64,000 bases of DNA from GCA-003244245 sp049673305 (lineage in GTDB: Bacteria; Actinomycetota; Actinomycetes; Mycobacteriales; Pseudonocardiaceae): NCBI GenBank assembly GCA_049673305.1, contig JBATXM010000009.1, forward strand, positions 1 through 64,000. The letters run 5' to 3'. The position numbers and the translations under genes are program-made. Below are positions 50,588 to 60,060 of this stretch, one piece after another. The first letter of the stretch is position 1; the number at the start of each line of letters is the position of its first letter. A model generated the notes under the pieces. It was not told the origin of the DNA, ran no database searches, and saw only the letters and a program-made list of their open reading frames with translations.

Positions 50588-53488
50588 TCACGGGCGCAGC
50601 AGCAGGGCGGCGCGCACGGGATCGGCGGCGTGCACGGTGCCCTGCGGGGTAACCCAGAACGGTACCGCGTACTCGGCACCGCCATGGCGTACCCGCAGTT
50701 GGTCGTGCAGCCGCAGAGTCCCGTCCGGGACGGCGAGTCCAGCGGCGGCGCACACCGCGACCACCTCCACCAGCTCGACCCACCGCACAACCTGCCCCCC
50801 ACCGCCATCGATCAGCTCGGCGTCAATCAGTTCAGGGCCGATCCGCTCGGAGGCCAGCGGCAAGTCCAACAGATCCGCCAGCGTGCCAGGGTCGCCACCG
50901 GACACCAGCTCCCCTGCCGGCAGAACCGCAGCCAGCCACGGGGAGTCCAGCACCACCGCGCGGTCGGCATCGATCACCTCACCGGTCACCGCCCGTACCT
51001 GAGCCGGGGGCGCCACGTCGGCCGGGTCGAGTTCGGCGGCGGCCAACGCGGCATGTGCGGCGTGCACCACCCCGGGGGTGACCGTGCGGGCCGGATCGGC
51101 CAGCCGGGTCAGCAGGTCGGCGGCGTCGGCGGGCCCGGTGATGCTCAACCCGGTGCGCACTCCGGCGGCGGCGAGCAACGCCTCGTCGGTGTCCCACCGC
51201 GACACCACGTCATGGGGCACCGCGTCGTAGAGGCCCTCCAGCGCAACGGCGCTGGCGAGCCGCCAGTGCGACGGTGGGTGGCCGCCGAGCCGGGCGTGCC
51301 GAGCCAGCCACCAGCCGGTGTAGCCGCCGGGCTGGCGCAGCGCGGCAAGGCCAGCGGGATCAGCGGCGATCCGGCGCAGCGCCGCTGGCCAGCACTGATC
51401 GTCGACGAGGTCCAGGTCCCGGACGGCGAGCAGCCGCACTGGCGGGTCACCATTGGCGCACCGCGCCTGGGCCCACCACTGTTCCTCGGCGTCCAGATCG
51501 TGGTCCGGGCCCTCCGGGTAGGGCTCGTCGAGCACCGCGAACGAGTCCAGCACCCCGACCGCCCGCAGTGCCGCAGCGCCATGCTCGGCGGCGACGGCGG
51601 GATCCAGCACGCCCAGCGGCGCGTCCGGGGCGAGCAGCTCCCGCAGCACCCCACCGGGCGCCACCAGCTCGTCCGCCCGCCGCGGCGCCCCGGTGTCGTC
51701 CGGCAGCGCCAGCGCACCCAACCAGGGCCGGTCAGTGCCGTCGCAGGCTGGTTGCCCGGCCAATCGCCCAGTCAATCGCTCAGCCAAGGAGAGCACCGCC
51801 CGGGCGAGTCCGGTGACGTCCATGCCGTCCTCGGCATCATCAACACTGCGCTCAATGGCGGGCTGCAACGCATCCAGCAGTTCCTCAGGACTCACCGACC
51901 GAGCCCCGAGCCGCTCCAGCAGCGGGTGCGCGGCGTCCGGGTGCACCAGCCGCAGCTCGGTGGGCACGCCGAAGCCACCATCACCCAGCAGCACCCCACG
52001 CGGGCCGGTGACAGTGCGCCCGTCGGCCAGGGGGACCGGCAGCGCACCGAGCTCCTCGCGGACCGAAGGACCGGCGTCCAGCAGGGGAAACAACGCCGCA
52101 TAACAGCGCCGCCACCACGACGGTGACCGGTCCAGCCCGGTTAGCAGCGCGACGATGGCCGCCGGAGCAAGCCGGGTCACCCCGAGCGCGCTGAGCGCGG
52201 CGGTGTGCGCAGGCGCGGCGAGCTCACTGTCGAGCAGCTCGGGGGTGACCTCAGCGAGCAGCTCGGCCAGCTCAGGCAACGGCACGTCCAGCACCACGGC
52301 CTGCGCTGGCGCGACCTGCCCGCCGCAGGCGCCGGGTAACCACCGGACGTGGCGCAGCGCCTCGAGCACCGCCGCCCGCAACGCCGCGTCGACCTCACTG
52401 GCCGGGAAGCCAGGGACCGGCACCAGCGCGGTGCGCTGATCCGGTGCCAGCGCGGCGGCGAGCTCCGGGTAGGCCCGCGCTGCGGCGTCGAGCAGCACAT
52501 CGAGGGCCGGCCCGGGATGGACGTGGCGCCGTGCGGAGTCAACGGGCACCGTGGCGATCAGCCGCGCGGGCAGAGTGAGCCGCTCCGCGGTAGGGGTGGG
52601 CGCATGCAGCACCTCCCCGGTCAGCGGCAACGGGGCACCGTCAGGGCCGACCGGCAGTGCCCAGCACAAGCTCCACTCGCCTCGCGCCTCAGGACCGAGC
52701 CCAGCTAGCGCGGCCACCGGCAGCATCCCGGCGCGGCGCACCACCCGCCACCGGCGCAGCTCGGGACCGTCATGCACCAGCACCGGGTCCTCGCCCTCGC
52801 GGCGCGCCACCCGGTCACCGATGTCGATGCGGTGCAACCACGGCAACGCCAGCAGCAGGTCAGCGGCCTCGTCCGCGAATGCCGCGAGCAGCGCCTGCGG
52901 GTCGATCCCGGCGCGCAGTGGCAACCGGACCTCGGTGTCGAACCCGGGTGGCGGGACCGCTGCGGCAGGCCACACCAGCCGCAGCACCGGCGGGCGGCCA
53001 CCGCGCCGGCTCAGCTCGGCGCACAACACCGGGTCACCGGCCACTGCCTCGGCGGTGCGCTGCGCGGAGAACTCCACCCCACCAGTGCGGGAAATCACCT
53101 GCGGCGCGTCGGTGACGCCGAGAACCGCCGCGAAGCCGACCCCGAACCGACCGACGCTCTCCCCCACCCGCTTGGCTGAGGCGCGCAGCGCGGCCAGCGC
53201 GGCCACTCCGGAGCAGTCCAGCGGCACCCCGGTGTTCGCGGCGCGCAGCTCACTGCCCTGGGCAGTAACCTCAAGCTGAACCGTGAGGTGCCCTGCCGTA
53301 CCGGCACGTTGCGCGGCATCGGCGGCGTTCTGCGCCAGCTCGACGAGCACCCGGTCCGCGTAACCGAGCAGGGTGAGGTCGGACTCAGCGTTGGCGTCCT
53401 CCCGGAACCGGGTCGGGGACCCTCGCCAGGCGGCCAGCACGCCAGCACGCAGCGCCGCAGTGCCGAAAGGATCAGTGGTCGTCGTCAC
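50588..53488 (-). CDS. sacsin-like GHKL ATPase
   Basis: The 966-residue protein begins with a sacsin/Hsp90-type ATP-binding domain: YADRVLVELAQNAADAAQRAG (N box with Glu and Asn, residues ~43-63), ANTGVPLD and GRFGVGFAAVLGVTD (glycine-rich lid). The rest is a long alpha/beta region without a named domain, very rich in Ala, Leu and Pro. Actinobacterial homologues of this size are usually annotated only as ATP-binding proteins; a chaperone-like role is suggested by the fold. Its start overlaps the stop of the DUF3027 gene (ATGA), so it is in the same operon. Confidence 0.85.
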   Translation of the reverse strand: MTTTTDPFGTAALRAGVLAAWRGSPTRFREDANAESDLTLLGYADRVLVELAQNAADAAQRAGTAGHLTVQLEVTAQGSELRAANTGVPLDCSGVAALAALRASAKRVGESVGRFGVGFAAVLGVTDAPQVISRTGGVEFSAQRTAEAVAGDPVLCAELSRRGGRPPVLRLVWPAAAVPPPGFDTEVRLPLRAGIDPQALLAAFADEAADLLLALPWLHRIDIGDRVARREGEDPVLVHDGPELRRWRVVRRAGMLPVAALAGLGPEARGEWSLCWALPVGPDGAPLPLTGEVLHAPTPTAERLTLPARLIATVPVDSARRHVHPGPALDVLLDAAARAYPELAAALAPDQRTALVPVPGFPASEVDAALRAAVLEALRHVRWLPGACGGQVAPAQAVVLDVPLPELAELLAEVTPELLDSELAAPAHTAALSALGVTRLAPAAIVALLTGLDRSPSWWRRCYAALFPLLDAGPSVREELGALPVPLADGRTVTGPRGVLLGDGGFGVPTELRLVHPDAAHPLLERLGARSVSPEELLDALQPAIERSVDDAEDGMDVTGLARAVLSLAERLTGRLAGQPACDGTDRPWLGALALPDDTGAPRRADELVAPGGVLRELLAPDAPLGVLDPAVAAEHGAAALRAVGVLDSFAVLDEPYPEGPDHDLDAEEQWWAQARCANGDPPVRLLAVRDLDLVDDQCWPAALRRIAADPAGLAALRQPGGYTGWWLARHARLGGHPPSHWRLASAVALEGLYDAVPHDVVSRWDTDEALLAAAGVRTGLSITGPADAADLLTRLADPARTVTPGVVHAAHAALAAAELDPADVAPPAQVRAVTGEVIDADRAVVLDSPWLAAVLPAGELVSGGDPGTLADLLDLPLASERIGPELIDAELIDGGGGQVVRWVELVEVVAVCAAAGLAVPDGTLRLHDQLRVRHGGAEYAVPFWVTPQGTVHAADPVRAALLLRP

Positions 53489-54291
53489 TCCCCGGGTGCC
53501 CGAGGCAGCAGTTCCAGCTCGGCGTCGTCGTACACCAGCTCGACCACCGCCACATTCGGGCTGGTGTCCACCCGGACCTCGGAATGCGCCCCGCAGCCGA
53601 ACTCGGCGTGCACCACCTGCCCGTCAGCTGGGGACAGATCGTTACCACAGGCACCGAGGGCAGCCGCCAGGATGCCACCAAGCGGAAGGTAGAAACCGCA
53701 GGTGACACACCGGTCGGGAGCACTGCGGGCCATCTCCGAATCAGGACCTCGGTCACTGTCGCGCCAGCGCTGCACCAGAGCCAGGCGGGCATCACGACTG
53801 AGCACTCGGCGTCGTCCCAGCCCGAGCTCCGGGCTGAGCGGCGCTGCCGCCGGGTCATCGTCGATGAGGTAGCCGGGCACCAGCCGCTGGTCGTCCGGGT
53901 CGGTCGGCAACAGGTCACCGACCCCGAGGTCCCCGGCCCGAAGCCGCTGGGTCCACGGCAGCCAGGGCGGGGCGACCAGCGCGTGCCGGCCGGGTAACAG
54001 CACCACTTCGCTGACCGTCACCGGGGTCGCTGGGCCCGCTGAGGCCACCGTGACCGCCCAGCGCCAACCGCGGTAACCAGGGAGGTTGGCTTCGAACAAG
54101 TGGGTGACCGCTCCGCCGTCCTCGGCCTGTGCCTGCACATGCTCACCGACCGGAGTGTCGCCAAGTTCAGCCTGCGCCGCCTGCCGGGCCAGCTCCACGG
54201 CCTGGAAAAGAGGCCCATACAGTGCCTCATCACGGGCCTCACAACGGGCCCCATCAACGGTAGAGCCTGGCGCGGTAGTGTCGGCAATCAC
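53485..54291 (-). CDS. DUF3027 protein
   Basis: The 268-residue protein has the DUF3027 pattern: VGEHVQAQAEDGGAVTHLFEANLPGYRGWRWAVTVA, then VVLLPGRHALVAPPWLPWTQRLRAGDLGVGDLLPT. A late zinc-like cluster follows with CVTCGFYLPLGG, CGNDLSP and FGCGAH. The function is unknown; the family is confined to actinobacteria. I chose GTG 54291 because upstream codons lie under the divergent cyclase gene's start; the frame runs to 54483. The downstream sacsin-like gene overlaps its stop. Confidence 0.85.
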   Translation of the reverse strand: MIADTTAPGSTVDGARCEARDEALYGPLFQAVELARQAAQAELGDTPVGEHVQAQAEDGGAVTHLFEANLPGYRGWRWAVTVASAGPATPVTVSEVVLLPGRHALVAPPWLPWTQRLRAGDLGVGDLLPTDPDDQRLVPGYLIDDDPAAAPLSPELGLGRRRVLSRDARLALVQRWRDSDRGPDSEMARSAPDRCVTCGFYLPLGGILAAALGACGNDLSPADGQVVHAEFGCGAHSEVRVDTSPNVAVVELVYDDAELELLPRAPGE

Positions 54292-54301
54292 GACTCCAAT
54301 T

Positions 54302-55129
54302 GTGCCGCACCGGCGGTTCGCACCCGTCATCCGGCCAGCGCAGCTAGACATCCTTGCTGCGGTGCTGGCAACTGTGGTGCTGACGGCTACAATGCTCGCT
54401 GGCTGCGCCACCCGGCATTCGACCGCAGCGCAGCTGCACCTGCAGGTTCTGGCCACCCTTGCGCACGACCCGACGATGTACACCGAAGGCTTGGAGCTCC
54501 ACGACGGGGTACTCTACGAAAGCAGTGGGCTGGTCGGGCAGTCCCGGCTCAGGGCCACCGCGCTGTCCAGCGCCACCATGGTGCGCGAAGCGACGTTGCC
54601 TGCCCCGCTTTTCGGTGAGGGCCTCACCGTCACCGGCGATCGGTTGTGGCAGCTGACGTGGACCAGCGGGATGGCGATCGAGCGTGATCCGGCGACGCTG
54701 GCAGCGCGCCGCACCGTAACCTATCGGGGTGAGGGTTGGGGGCTGTGCCACGACGCACACCGGTTGGTGATGAGCGACGGCTCTGACCGGCTGACCTTCC
54801 GAGACCCGGTGACTTTCGCACCGTCTGGTCAGCTGGAAGTCCGCCTCGACGGCGAGCCGGTGCCGGCGCTCAACGAGTTGGAATGCGTCGGCGGCGTCAT
54901 CTGGGCCAATGTCTTCCCGACCGAGCGCATCCTGCGCATCAACCCCAGCACCGGGGTGGTGACCGGGGTGGTGGACGCGTCCAGCCTGCTCAGCACACGA
55001 GCACAGGCCACCGGGGACGTGCTCAACGGCATCGCGGCGATCCCGGGCACCGACGAGTTCCTGGTCACCGGCAAGCACTGGCCGTTGCTGTTCCGGGTGC
55101 GTTTCGTCCCCTCGGCACCGGGCGGTTGA
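54302..55129 (+). CDS. glutaminyl-peptide cyclotransferase lipoprotein
   Basis: The 275-residue protein matches plant-type glutaminyl cyclases, which make N-terminal pyroglutamate on proteins. It shows MYTEGLELHDGVLYESSGLVGQSRLR, LFGEGLTVTGDRLWQLTWTSG, GEGWGLCHD, MSDGSDRLTFRDP, LNELECVGGVIWANVF and DVLNGIA...FLVTGKHWPLLFRV, a full five-bladed propeller. The N-terminal signal ends in the lipobox LAGC (Cys at about residue 36), so it is anchored on the outer membrane face. GTG 54302 is only ten bases from the divergent DUF3027 start. Confidence 0.9.
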   Translation: MPHRRFAPVIRPAQLDILAAVLATVVLTATMLAGCATRHSTAAQLHLQVLATLAHDPTMYTEGLELHDGVLYESSGLVGQSRLRATALSSATMVREATLPAPLFGEGLTVTGDRLWQLTWTSGMAIERDPATLAARRTVTYRGEGWGLCHDAHRLVMSDGSDRLTFRDPVTFAPSGQLEVRLDGEPVPALNELECVGGVIWANVFPTERILRINPSTGVVTGVVDASSLLSTRAQATGDVLNGIAAIPGTDEFLVTGKHWPLLFRVRFVPSAPGG

Positions 55130-55131
55130 TC

Positions 55132-56487
55132 GTGGGAGCCGGCAATGCACCTGACCCTCGACTCCCCCGCAAGATCACCGTTACCCGGGTGGCCGCCTGG
55201 CGGAGCAGGCAACTGGTCTCCGGCGGCATGCGGCGTTTCCACCAGGCCACCACGGCTGATGGCGCGGGACGATCCGGGCTCTCCGCGCTGACCTACCCGG
55301 CGATGATGGACTACGCGGCCAACGCGGCCATCGCCGTCGCACTGGCCAACACCCTGTTCTTCGCCGCCGCCACCGCGCAGAGCCGGGCCAACGTCGCACT
55401 CTACCTCCTGATCACGGTGGCACCGTTCGCAGTGGTCGCCCCGGTGGTCGGCCCGCTGCTGGACCGGCTGCAGCACGGCAGGCGGGTGGCGATGGCGCTG
55501 TCGTTCGCCGGCCGGGGCTCCCTGCTGATCGTCATGGCGGCGCACGTCCACGACTGGCTGCTGTACCCAGCGGCGTTGGGCTTCATGGTGGCGGCCAAGT
55601 CCTACGGAGTGCTGCAAGCGGCGGTGATCCCTCGAGTGCTCCCGCCGGAGAGCACTCTGGTCAAGACCAACTCGCGACTCACCGCGTTCGGCCTGGTCGC
55701 CGCCGGGGTGTCCGGTGCGGTCAGCGCCGGGATAGCGGCGCTGACCGGATCACCGGGCGCACTGCTGTTCACTGCGGTCATCTGCCTGACGGGAGCGGTC
55801 CTGTGCCTGCGCATCCCGTCCTGGGTGGAGGTGACCGAGGGCGAGGTGCCGGCCTCACTGCGAACCGAGGCCACTGCCGCGCTGGGTGCCGCACAGCGTC
55901 GCCAACCGGGTCGCCAGCCGATGGGTCGCCACGTGATCGTCGCGCTGTGGGGCAACGGGACCGCGCGGGTGCTCACGGGATTCCTCACCCTGTTCGTCGC
56001 GTTCGCGGTGCGGTCCCAGACCGAGGGTTCACCAGGACGGCAGCTGGCGCTGCTCGGCGTGGTCGGCGCGGCGGCCGGGGCGGGCAGCTTCCTGGGCAAC
56101 GCGGTCGGAGCGCGGCTGCCCTTGCGCAAGCCCGATCAGGCCGTCATCGAATGCGTGGCCGCTGGCCTGTTCATGGCGGTGCTCGCCGCGCTGGTGCAGG
56201 GCATCGTCATCGCGGCGGTCACCACCCTGGTGGCGGCGACGGGCAGCGCGGTGGCCAAGGTCTGCCTGGACGCGGTGATCCAGCGCGGCGTGCCGGAGGC
56301 GTCCCGCGCCTCGGCGTTCGGCCGGTCGGAAACGGTGCTCCAGAGCGCCTGGGTGCTGGGCGGCGCGCTGGGGGTGCTGGTGCCACCCACCTACTGGATC
56401 GGTTTCGCCTCGGTCTCAGCGCTGCTAGGCCTGGGGCTGATCCAGACCGTGTTGACCCGGCGCGGATCGTCGCTGATTCCCGGCTAG
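55132..56487 (+). CDS. MFS transporter
   Basis: The 451-residue protein has about 11-12 membrane helices. A loop matches MFS motif A (VVGPLLDRLQHGRR, residues ~103-116), with a basic/Pro-rich central loop near 240-265. The N-terminal region before the first helix (about 55 residues) is long and basic. GTG 55132 lies two bases after the cyclase stop, so the pair may be an operon. The transported substrate is unknown. This gene next to a Csp gene is conserved in actinobacteria. Confidence 0.85.
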   Translation: MGAGNAPDPRLPRKITVTRVAAWRSRQLVSGGMRRFHQATTADGAGRSGLSALTYPAMMDYAANAAIAVALANTLFFAAATAQSRANVALYLLITVAPFAVVAPVVGPLLDRLQHGRRVAMALSFAGRGSLLIVMAAHVHDWLLYPAALGFMVAAKSYGVLQAAVIPRVLPPESTLVKTNSRLTAFGLVAAGVSGAVSAGIAALTGSPGALLFTAVICLTGAVLCLRIPSWVEVTEGEVPASLRTEATAALGAAQRRQPGRQPMGRHVIVALWGNGTARVLTGFLTLFVAFAVRSQTEGSPGRQLALLGVVGAAAGAGSFLGNAVGARLPLRKPDQAVIECVAAGLFMAVLAALVQGIVIAAVTTLVAATGSAVAKVCLDAVIQRGVPEASRASAFGRSETVLQSAWVLGGALGVLVPPTYWIGFASVSALLGLGLIQTVLTRRGSSLIPG

Positions 56488-56870
56488 GGATCCAACTCCT
56501 GGGCGACGGCGCGCATCAGCTCCCCAATCCGCTTCGTGGTGCGACGATCGGGATAGCGGCTGCGGCGCAGGTCAGGCTGAACCCGCGACTCCAGCAACCT
56601 GATCATGTCGTCGATCAGGCCGTGCAGCTCTTCAGCCGGACGACGCCGAGCCTCGGCCACCGAGGGCGGCAGCTCCAGCAATCGCACCGACAAGGCTTGC
56701 GGACCGCGCCGCCCGTCGGCCACCCCGAACTCCACCCGCTGACCGGTCTTGAGATCGGTCACCCCGGTGGGGAGCGCGTTGGCCCGCACGTAGACGTCGG
56801 CACCGCCGTCTTGGGTCACGAAACCAAAGCCCTTGCCCGCGTCGTACCACTTGACCTTGCCGGTCGGCAC
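56484..56870 (-). CDS. cold-shock protein with C-terminal extension
   Basis: Residues 1-65 form a cold-shock domain: VPTGKVKWYDAGKGFGFVTQDGGADVYVRANALP, with RNP1 KGFGFV and RNP2-like VYVRAN. These domains bind single-stranded RNA/DNA. The extra ~60 residues are helical and basic (AEELHGLIDDMIRLLE, RRTTKRIGELMRAVAQEL), as in actinobacterial CspB-type proteins. GTG 56870 gives the family start; the frame extends to 56945. Its end overlaps the MFS gene's end by four bases. Confidence 0.9.
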   Translation of the reverse strand: MPTGKVKWYDAGKGFGFVTQDGGADVYVRANALPTGVTDLKTGQRVEFGVADGRRGPQALSVRLLELPPSVAEARRRPAEELHGLIDDMIRLLESRVQPDLRRSRYPDRRTTKRIGELMRAVAQELDP

Positions 56871-57017
56871 TGACCTCACCGTTCCCTCGTGGAGTACCAC
56901 CTGCCGGGGCGCACGACCAGCAAGACGAACGCGCCCCGAACGCACCCGGGACGCGTGGCTCCCAGCTTACGACTTCCGGCCGCTTTTCGGGCGCATCCCA
57001 CCGGATGAATGTGCGTT

Positions 57018-58655
57018 TCAGGCGTACATCGCGGCGACGTCGCCCAGCCCGAGCAACTCCACCGAACGCTCACGCATCTCTACCTTACGGACCTTGCCAG
57101 TGACGGTCATCGGGAACTCCGCTACCACGTGCACGTACCGAGGGATCTTGTAATGCGCCAGTTCGCCGGCGGCGAAGTGCCGCAATGCCTCGAAGGTGAG
57201 CTCGGGCGCACCCGGGCGCAGCCGCACCCAGGCACACAGCTCCTCGCCGTAGCGCGCGTCAGGCACGCCGATCACCTGCGCATCCACGATATCCGGGTGG
57301 GTGTGCAGGAACTCCTCGATCTCCCGAGGGTAGACGTTCTCACCACCACGGATGACCATGTCCTTGATCCGCCCGGTGATGGTGAGGTAGCCTTCGCAGT
57401 CCATCACCGCGACGTCCCCGGTGTGCATCCAGCGGGCCTGGTCGATCACCTCAGCGGTCTTGTCAGGCTGTGCCCAGTAGCCGAGCATGATCGAGTAACC
57501 TCGGGTGCACAGCTCCCCCGGAGTCTCCCTCGGCACTGTCAAGCCGGTGTCCGGATCGATGATCTTCACCTCGAGGTGCGGGTGCACCCGGCCGACCGTG
57601 GACACCCGGCGCTCCAGCGTGTCCTGCGCCCGGGTCTGGGTGGACACCGGAGAGGTCTCGGTCATTCCATAGCAGATACTCACCTCGGTCATGCCCATCC
57701 GCTCGACGACCTGCTTCATCACCTCCACCGGGCACGGCGAGCCCGCCATGATCCCGGTCCGCAACGACGACAGGTCACAGGACTCGACACCAGCGTCGGC
57801 CAGCATGGCGATGAACATCGTGGGTACTCCGTACACTGAGGTGCACCGCTCCCGCGCGAGCGCCGACAGGCTCGCCGCCGGCTCGAACGACGGCGCAGGG
57901 TACACAAGGCAAGCGCCATGCGAGGTGGCGGCCAGGTTGCCCATCACCATCCCGAAACAGTGGTAGAGCGGCACCGGCAGGCAGATCCGGTCCGCCTCGG
58001 TGTAACCGCACAGCTCACCAACAAAGTAGCCATTGTTGAGGATGTTGTGATGCGACAGCGTGGCGCCCTTGGGGGAACCGGTGGTGCCTGAGGTGTACTG
58101 GATGTTGATCGGGTCATCCGGGGACAACGTCGCCTGCCGGCCGGTGAGCAGCGCTGCGGCGCTACCCCTGACCAGTAGCGCATCCCACTCAGCGGAACCG
58201 ATCAGCACCACCCGCTCCAGCGTGGCGCAGCGGGGCCACACCTGCGAGATCATCGCGGCGTAGTCGGAGGTCTTGAACGACTCCGCCGCGACCAGTAGCC
58301 GGATCCCAGCCGCCGTGAGCACGTATTCCAGTTCGCTGGTCCGGTATGCCGGGTTGATGGTGACCAGGATCGCGCCGATCTTTGCGGTGGCGTACTGGGT
58401 GAACAGCCACTCCGGGCAGTTCGGTGCCCAGATGCCGACCCGGTCGCCCTTGCCGATCCCGGCGGCCAGCAGCCCGTGTGCCAGGGCGTCGACCTCTGCG
58501 CGCAACTGCGAGTAGGTCAGGCGGCGCCCGCTCGGGCAATCGACCAGCGCCTCCCGGTCACCGAACCGAGCGGCTGTGCCGTCGAAGTTGTCCCCAATCG
58601 TCTCCCCCAACAGCGGGACATCCGAAACCCCCGACGCATACGACGCAATCACCAT
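57018..58655 (-). CDS. AMP-binding acyl-CoA ligase (FadD type)
   Basis: The 545-residue adenylating enzyme activates a fatty acid or related carboxylate to its CoA thioester. It shows the P-loop YTSGTTGSPKGATLSH, YGMTETSPVS, the Asp in WMHTGDVAVMD, GRIKDMVIRGGENVYPREIEEFL and the catalytic Lys in MTVTGKVRKVEM. GGGAGGAGGAG lies very close to the ATG; a GTG one codon later may be used. A 24-base repeat arm lies between it and the overlapping gene upstream. Confidence 0.93.
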   Translation of the reverse strand: MVIASYASGVSDVPLLGETIGDNFDGTAARFGDREALVDCPSGRRLTYSQLRAEVDALAHGLLAAGIGKGDRVGIWAPNCPEWLFTQYATAKIGAILVTINPAYRTSELEYVLTAAGIRLLVAAESFKTSDYAAMISQVWPRCATLERVVLIGSAEWDALLVRGSAAALLTGRQATLSPDDPINIQYTSGTTGSPKGATLSHHNILNNGYFVGELCGYTEADRICLPVPLYHCFGMVMGNLAATSHGACLVYPAPSFEPAASLSALARERCTSVYGVPTMFIAMLADAGVESCDLSSLRTGIMAGSPCPVEVMKQVVERMGMTEVSICYGMTETSPVSTQTRAQDTLERRVSTVGRVHPHLEVKIIDPDTGLTVPRETPGELCTRGYSIMLGYWAQPDKTAEVIDQARWMHTGDVAVMDCEGYLTITGRIKDMVIRGGENVYPREIEEFLHTHPDIVDAQVIGVPDARYGEELCAWVRLRPGAPELTFEALRHFAAGELAHYKIPRYVHVVAEFPMTVTGKVRKVEMRERSVELLGLGDVAAMYA

Positions 58656-59589
58656 CTCCTCCTCCCGTTCCCAGCGGTCTCATGGATGCTTGTGCACCTT
58701 TCAGGCCCCATGAGGCGGCATGGCGTACCTGCAGCGCGGCTCGAACCGTGCAGATCAACCGGTGAGGATCGCGTAGGTGCTCTCGCGTGACGAAGACGAC
58801 TTCCCAGCCTGCGGCGTGCAGCCGGTTGAGTCGCTCCCGGTCAGCGCCGACTTGCAGCGGCGCACCGTGCCATACCCCGTCGTATTCGACCGCGAGCCGA
58901 TGGCGCGGGAAGGCGAGATCGACGGTAGCCACCCATTGGCCAGCGTGCTGCACGACATACTGCACCTCCGGGATCAGCCCGTCGAGGATCAGGTGCACTC
59001 GGAGCCAAGATTCGGGCCGTGATTGCGCTCTCGGATCAGCGAGCTCCAGTGCCCGCCGCGCCGCCACGATGCCGCGGTCGTGTCGATCCGCCAAGTAGCG
59101 CTCCATCTCTGTTCGTCCGACGAGCGCCGCCCTCAGCACGGCGTCCAGATCGGCCACCGCGTCCGGGAGCGCGCGGTCGAGCAGCAAGTCGAAAGCGGTT
59201 CGGCAGCGTGTCGCGAGGCGGATCCGCGACCACGGCTGCGCCTCGTCAACGCGCACCTCGCAGCGCCGCAAGTCCACTCCCGCCCGGCGGGACAACCGGG
59301 TCTGCCGGCTGACGAGCGCCTCGACCGGATCGCCAGGCAGCGCGAGCTGGATACCGCGCAGCGTAGCCGCCGACCGGCCAGTGATCACCGCATCGGCTGG
59401 CAGGACCAGCGCGGCGCACTCACAACGCAATTCGTGCGTCAGGGCGGCGGTTACGGGCACGTAGACGTCCCGGAACACCCGCCGGTATCGCGCACCAGCC
59501 AGTTGTTTGCGCGTCATGAGACCCGCCGCGAGAGCTTCCGAACCGCGAAACGGCCCGCTCAGCTCGCTGGTCCCCCGTTGACTACCCAT
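58558..59589 (-). CDS. AbiEi-like / DUF559 endonuclease-like protein
   Basis: The 343-residue protein has an N-terminal AbiEi-type winged-helix segment (about residues 15-75; LMTRKQLAGARYRRVFRDVYVP) and a C-terminal DUF559 domain of the VSR/PD-(D/E)xK kind. The DUF559 core is WVATVDLAFPRHRLAVEYDGVWHG, followed by RLNRLHAAGWEVVFVTREHL. DUF559 proteins are frequent in actinobacteria and are probably nucleases. I chose ATG 59589; the frame begins at 59787. The last ~35 codons lie inside the repeat arm and overlap fadD by 98 bases, so the native stop may have been lost. Confidence 0.8.
   Translation of the reverse strand: MGSQRGTSELSGPFRGSEALAAGLMTRKQLAGARYRRVFRDVYVPVTAALTHELRCECAALVLPADAVITGRSAATLRGIQLALPGDPVEALVSRQTRLSRRAGVDLRRCEVRVDEAQPWSRIRLATRCRTAFDLLLDRALPDAVADLDAVLRAALVGRTEMERYLADRHDRGIVAARRALELADPRAQSRPESWLRVHLILDGLIPEVQYVVQHAGQWVATVDLAFPRHRLAVEYDGVWHGAPLQVGADRERLNRLHAAGWEVVFVTREHLRDPHRLICTVRAALQVRHAASWGLKGAQASMRPLGTGGGDGDCVVCVGGFGCPAVGGDDWGQLRRHSRSVR
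58676..58699 (+). repeat. right-hand copy of a 24-base inverted repeat around the DUF559 gene
   Basis: The core ATGGATGCTTGTGCACCT at 58682-58699 is preceded by GGTCTC. It is inverted at 59671-59694 with one mismatch over 24 bases. It lies in the C-terminal coding end of the DUF559 gene, just upstream of fadD. Confidence 0.75.
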
Positions 59590-59670
59590 AGCGACGAACC
59601 CTGCACCACCACAGGACGTATGTCGAACACGCATCCACAGGCCATCACAATTGTCCACAGCCGGGTAGGG

Positions 59671-59694
59671 AGGTGCACAAGCATCCATAAGACC
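59671..59694 (-). repeat. left-hand copy of the 24-base inverted repeat
   Basis: AGGTGCACAAGCATCCAT at 59671-59688 plus AAGACC is the inverse of the 58676-58699 element. It lies upstream of the DUF559 start. The two arms enclose about 970 bases. Confidence 0.75.
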
Positions 59695-59785
59695 CTGCGC
59701 GGGCGGGTGTGGGTGTGGGGTTAGGCAGGCGTGGTGTGTACCCGGGCTTATTATGAGCCGGGGAGAAGGATCGGGGGCGCAACTC

Positions 59786-60034
59786 ATGGTGACCGTGCGC
59801 TACTTCGCTGCGGCACGCGCCGCTGCTGGCCTGCCCAGCGAGAACGTCAACCTCGGCGAGGGTGCCACGGTGGCCGACGCGCTTGACGCGATCACCGCCC
59901 GACACGGGGAAACGCTGCGCAGGGTGCTAACAGCCTGCAGTTTCCTGCTCGATTCGGTCGCGGTGCAAGACCGCGCTACGCCGCTACGACCCGGTGCCAC
60001 GTTGGATGTCCTACCGCCGTTCGCTGGCGGCTGA
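59786..60034 (+). CDS. moaD: molybdopterin synthase small subunit (MoaD/ThiS-type)
   Basis: The 82-residue ubiquitin-fold protein ends in GG, the residue pair that is thiocarboxylated to carry sulfur to the pterin. It shows VTVRYFAAARAAAG at the start and FLLDSVAVQDRATPLRPGATLDVLPPFAGG at the end. Its partner MoaE is fused to the next gene on the other strand, which converges with it 26 bases away. I chose ATG 59786; the frame is open to 59753. Confidence 0.93.
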   Translation: MVTVRYFAAARAAAGLPSENVNLGEGATVADALDAITARHGETLRRVLTACSFLLDSVAVQDRATPLRPGATLDVLPPFAGG

Positions 60035-60060
60035 GTGACTGACCCGGATCGCCAGGGACC

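Noticed and set aside
50447..52126. 559-codon plus-strand frame opposite the sacsin-like gene
   Set aside because: Composition is Gln/Arg/Gly/His-rich as for antisense of GC-rich coding; the minus-strand frame has clear GHKL motifs.
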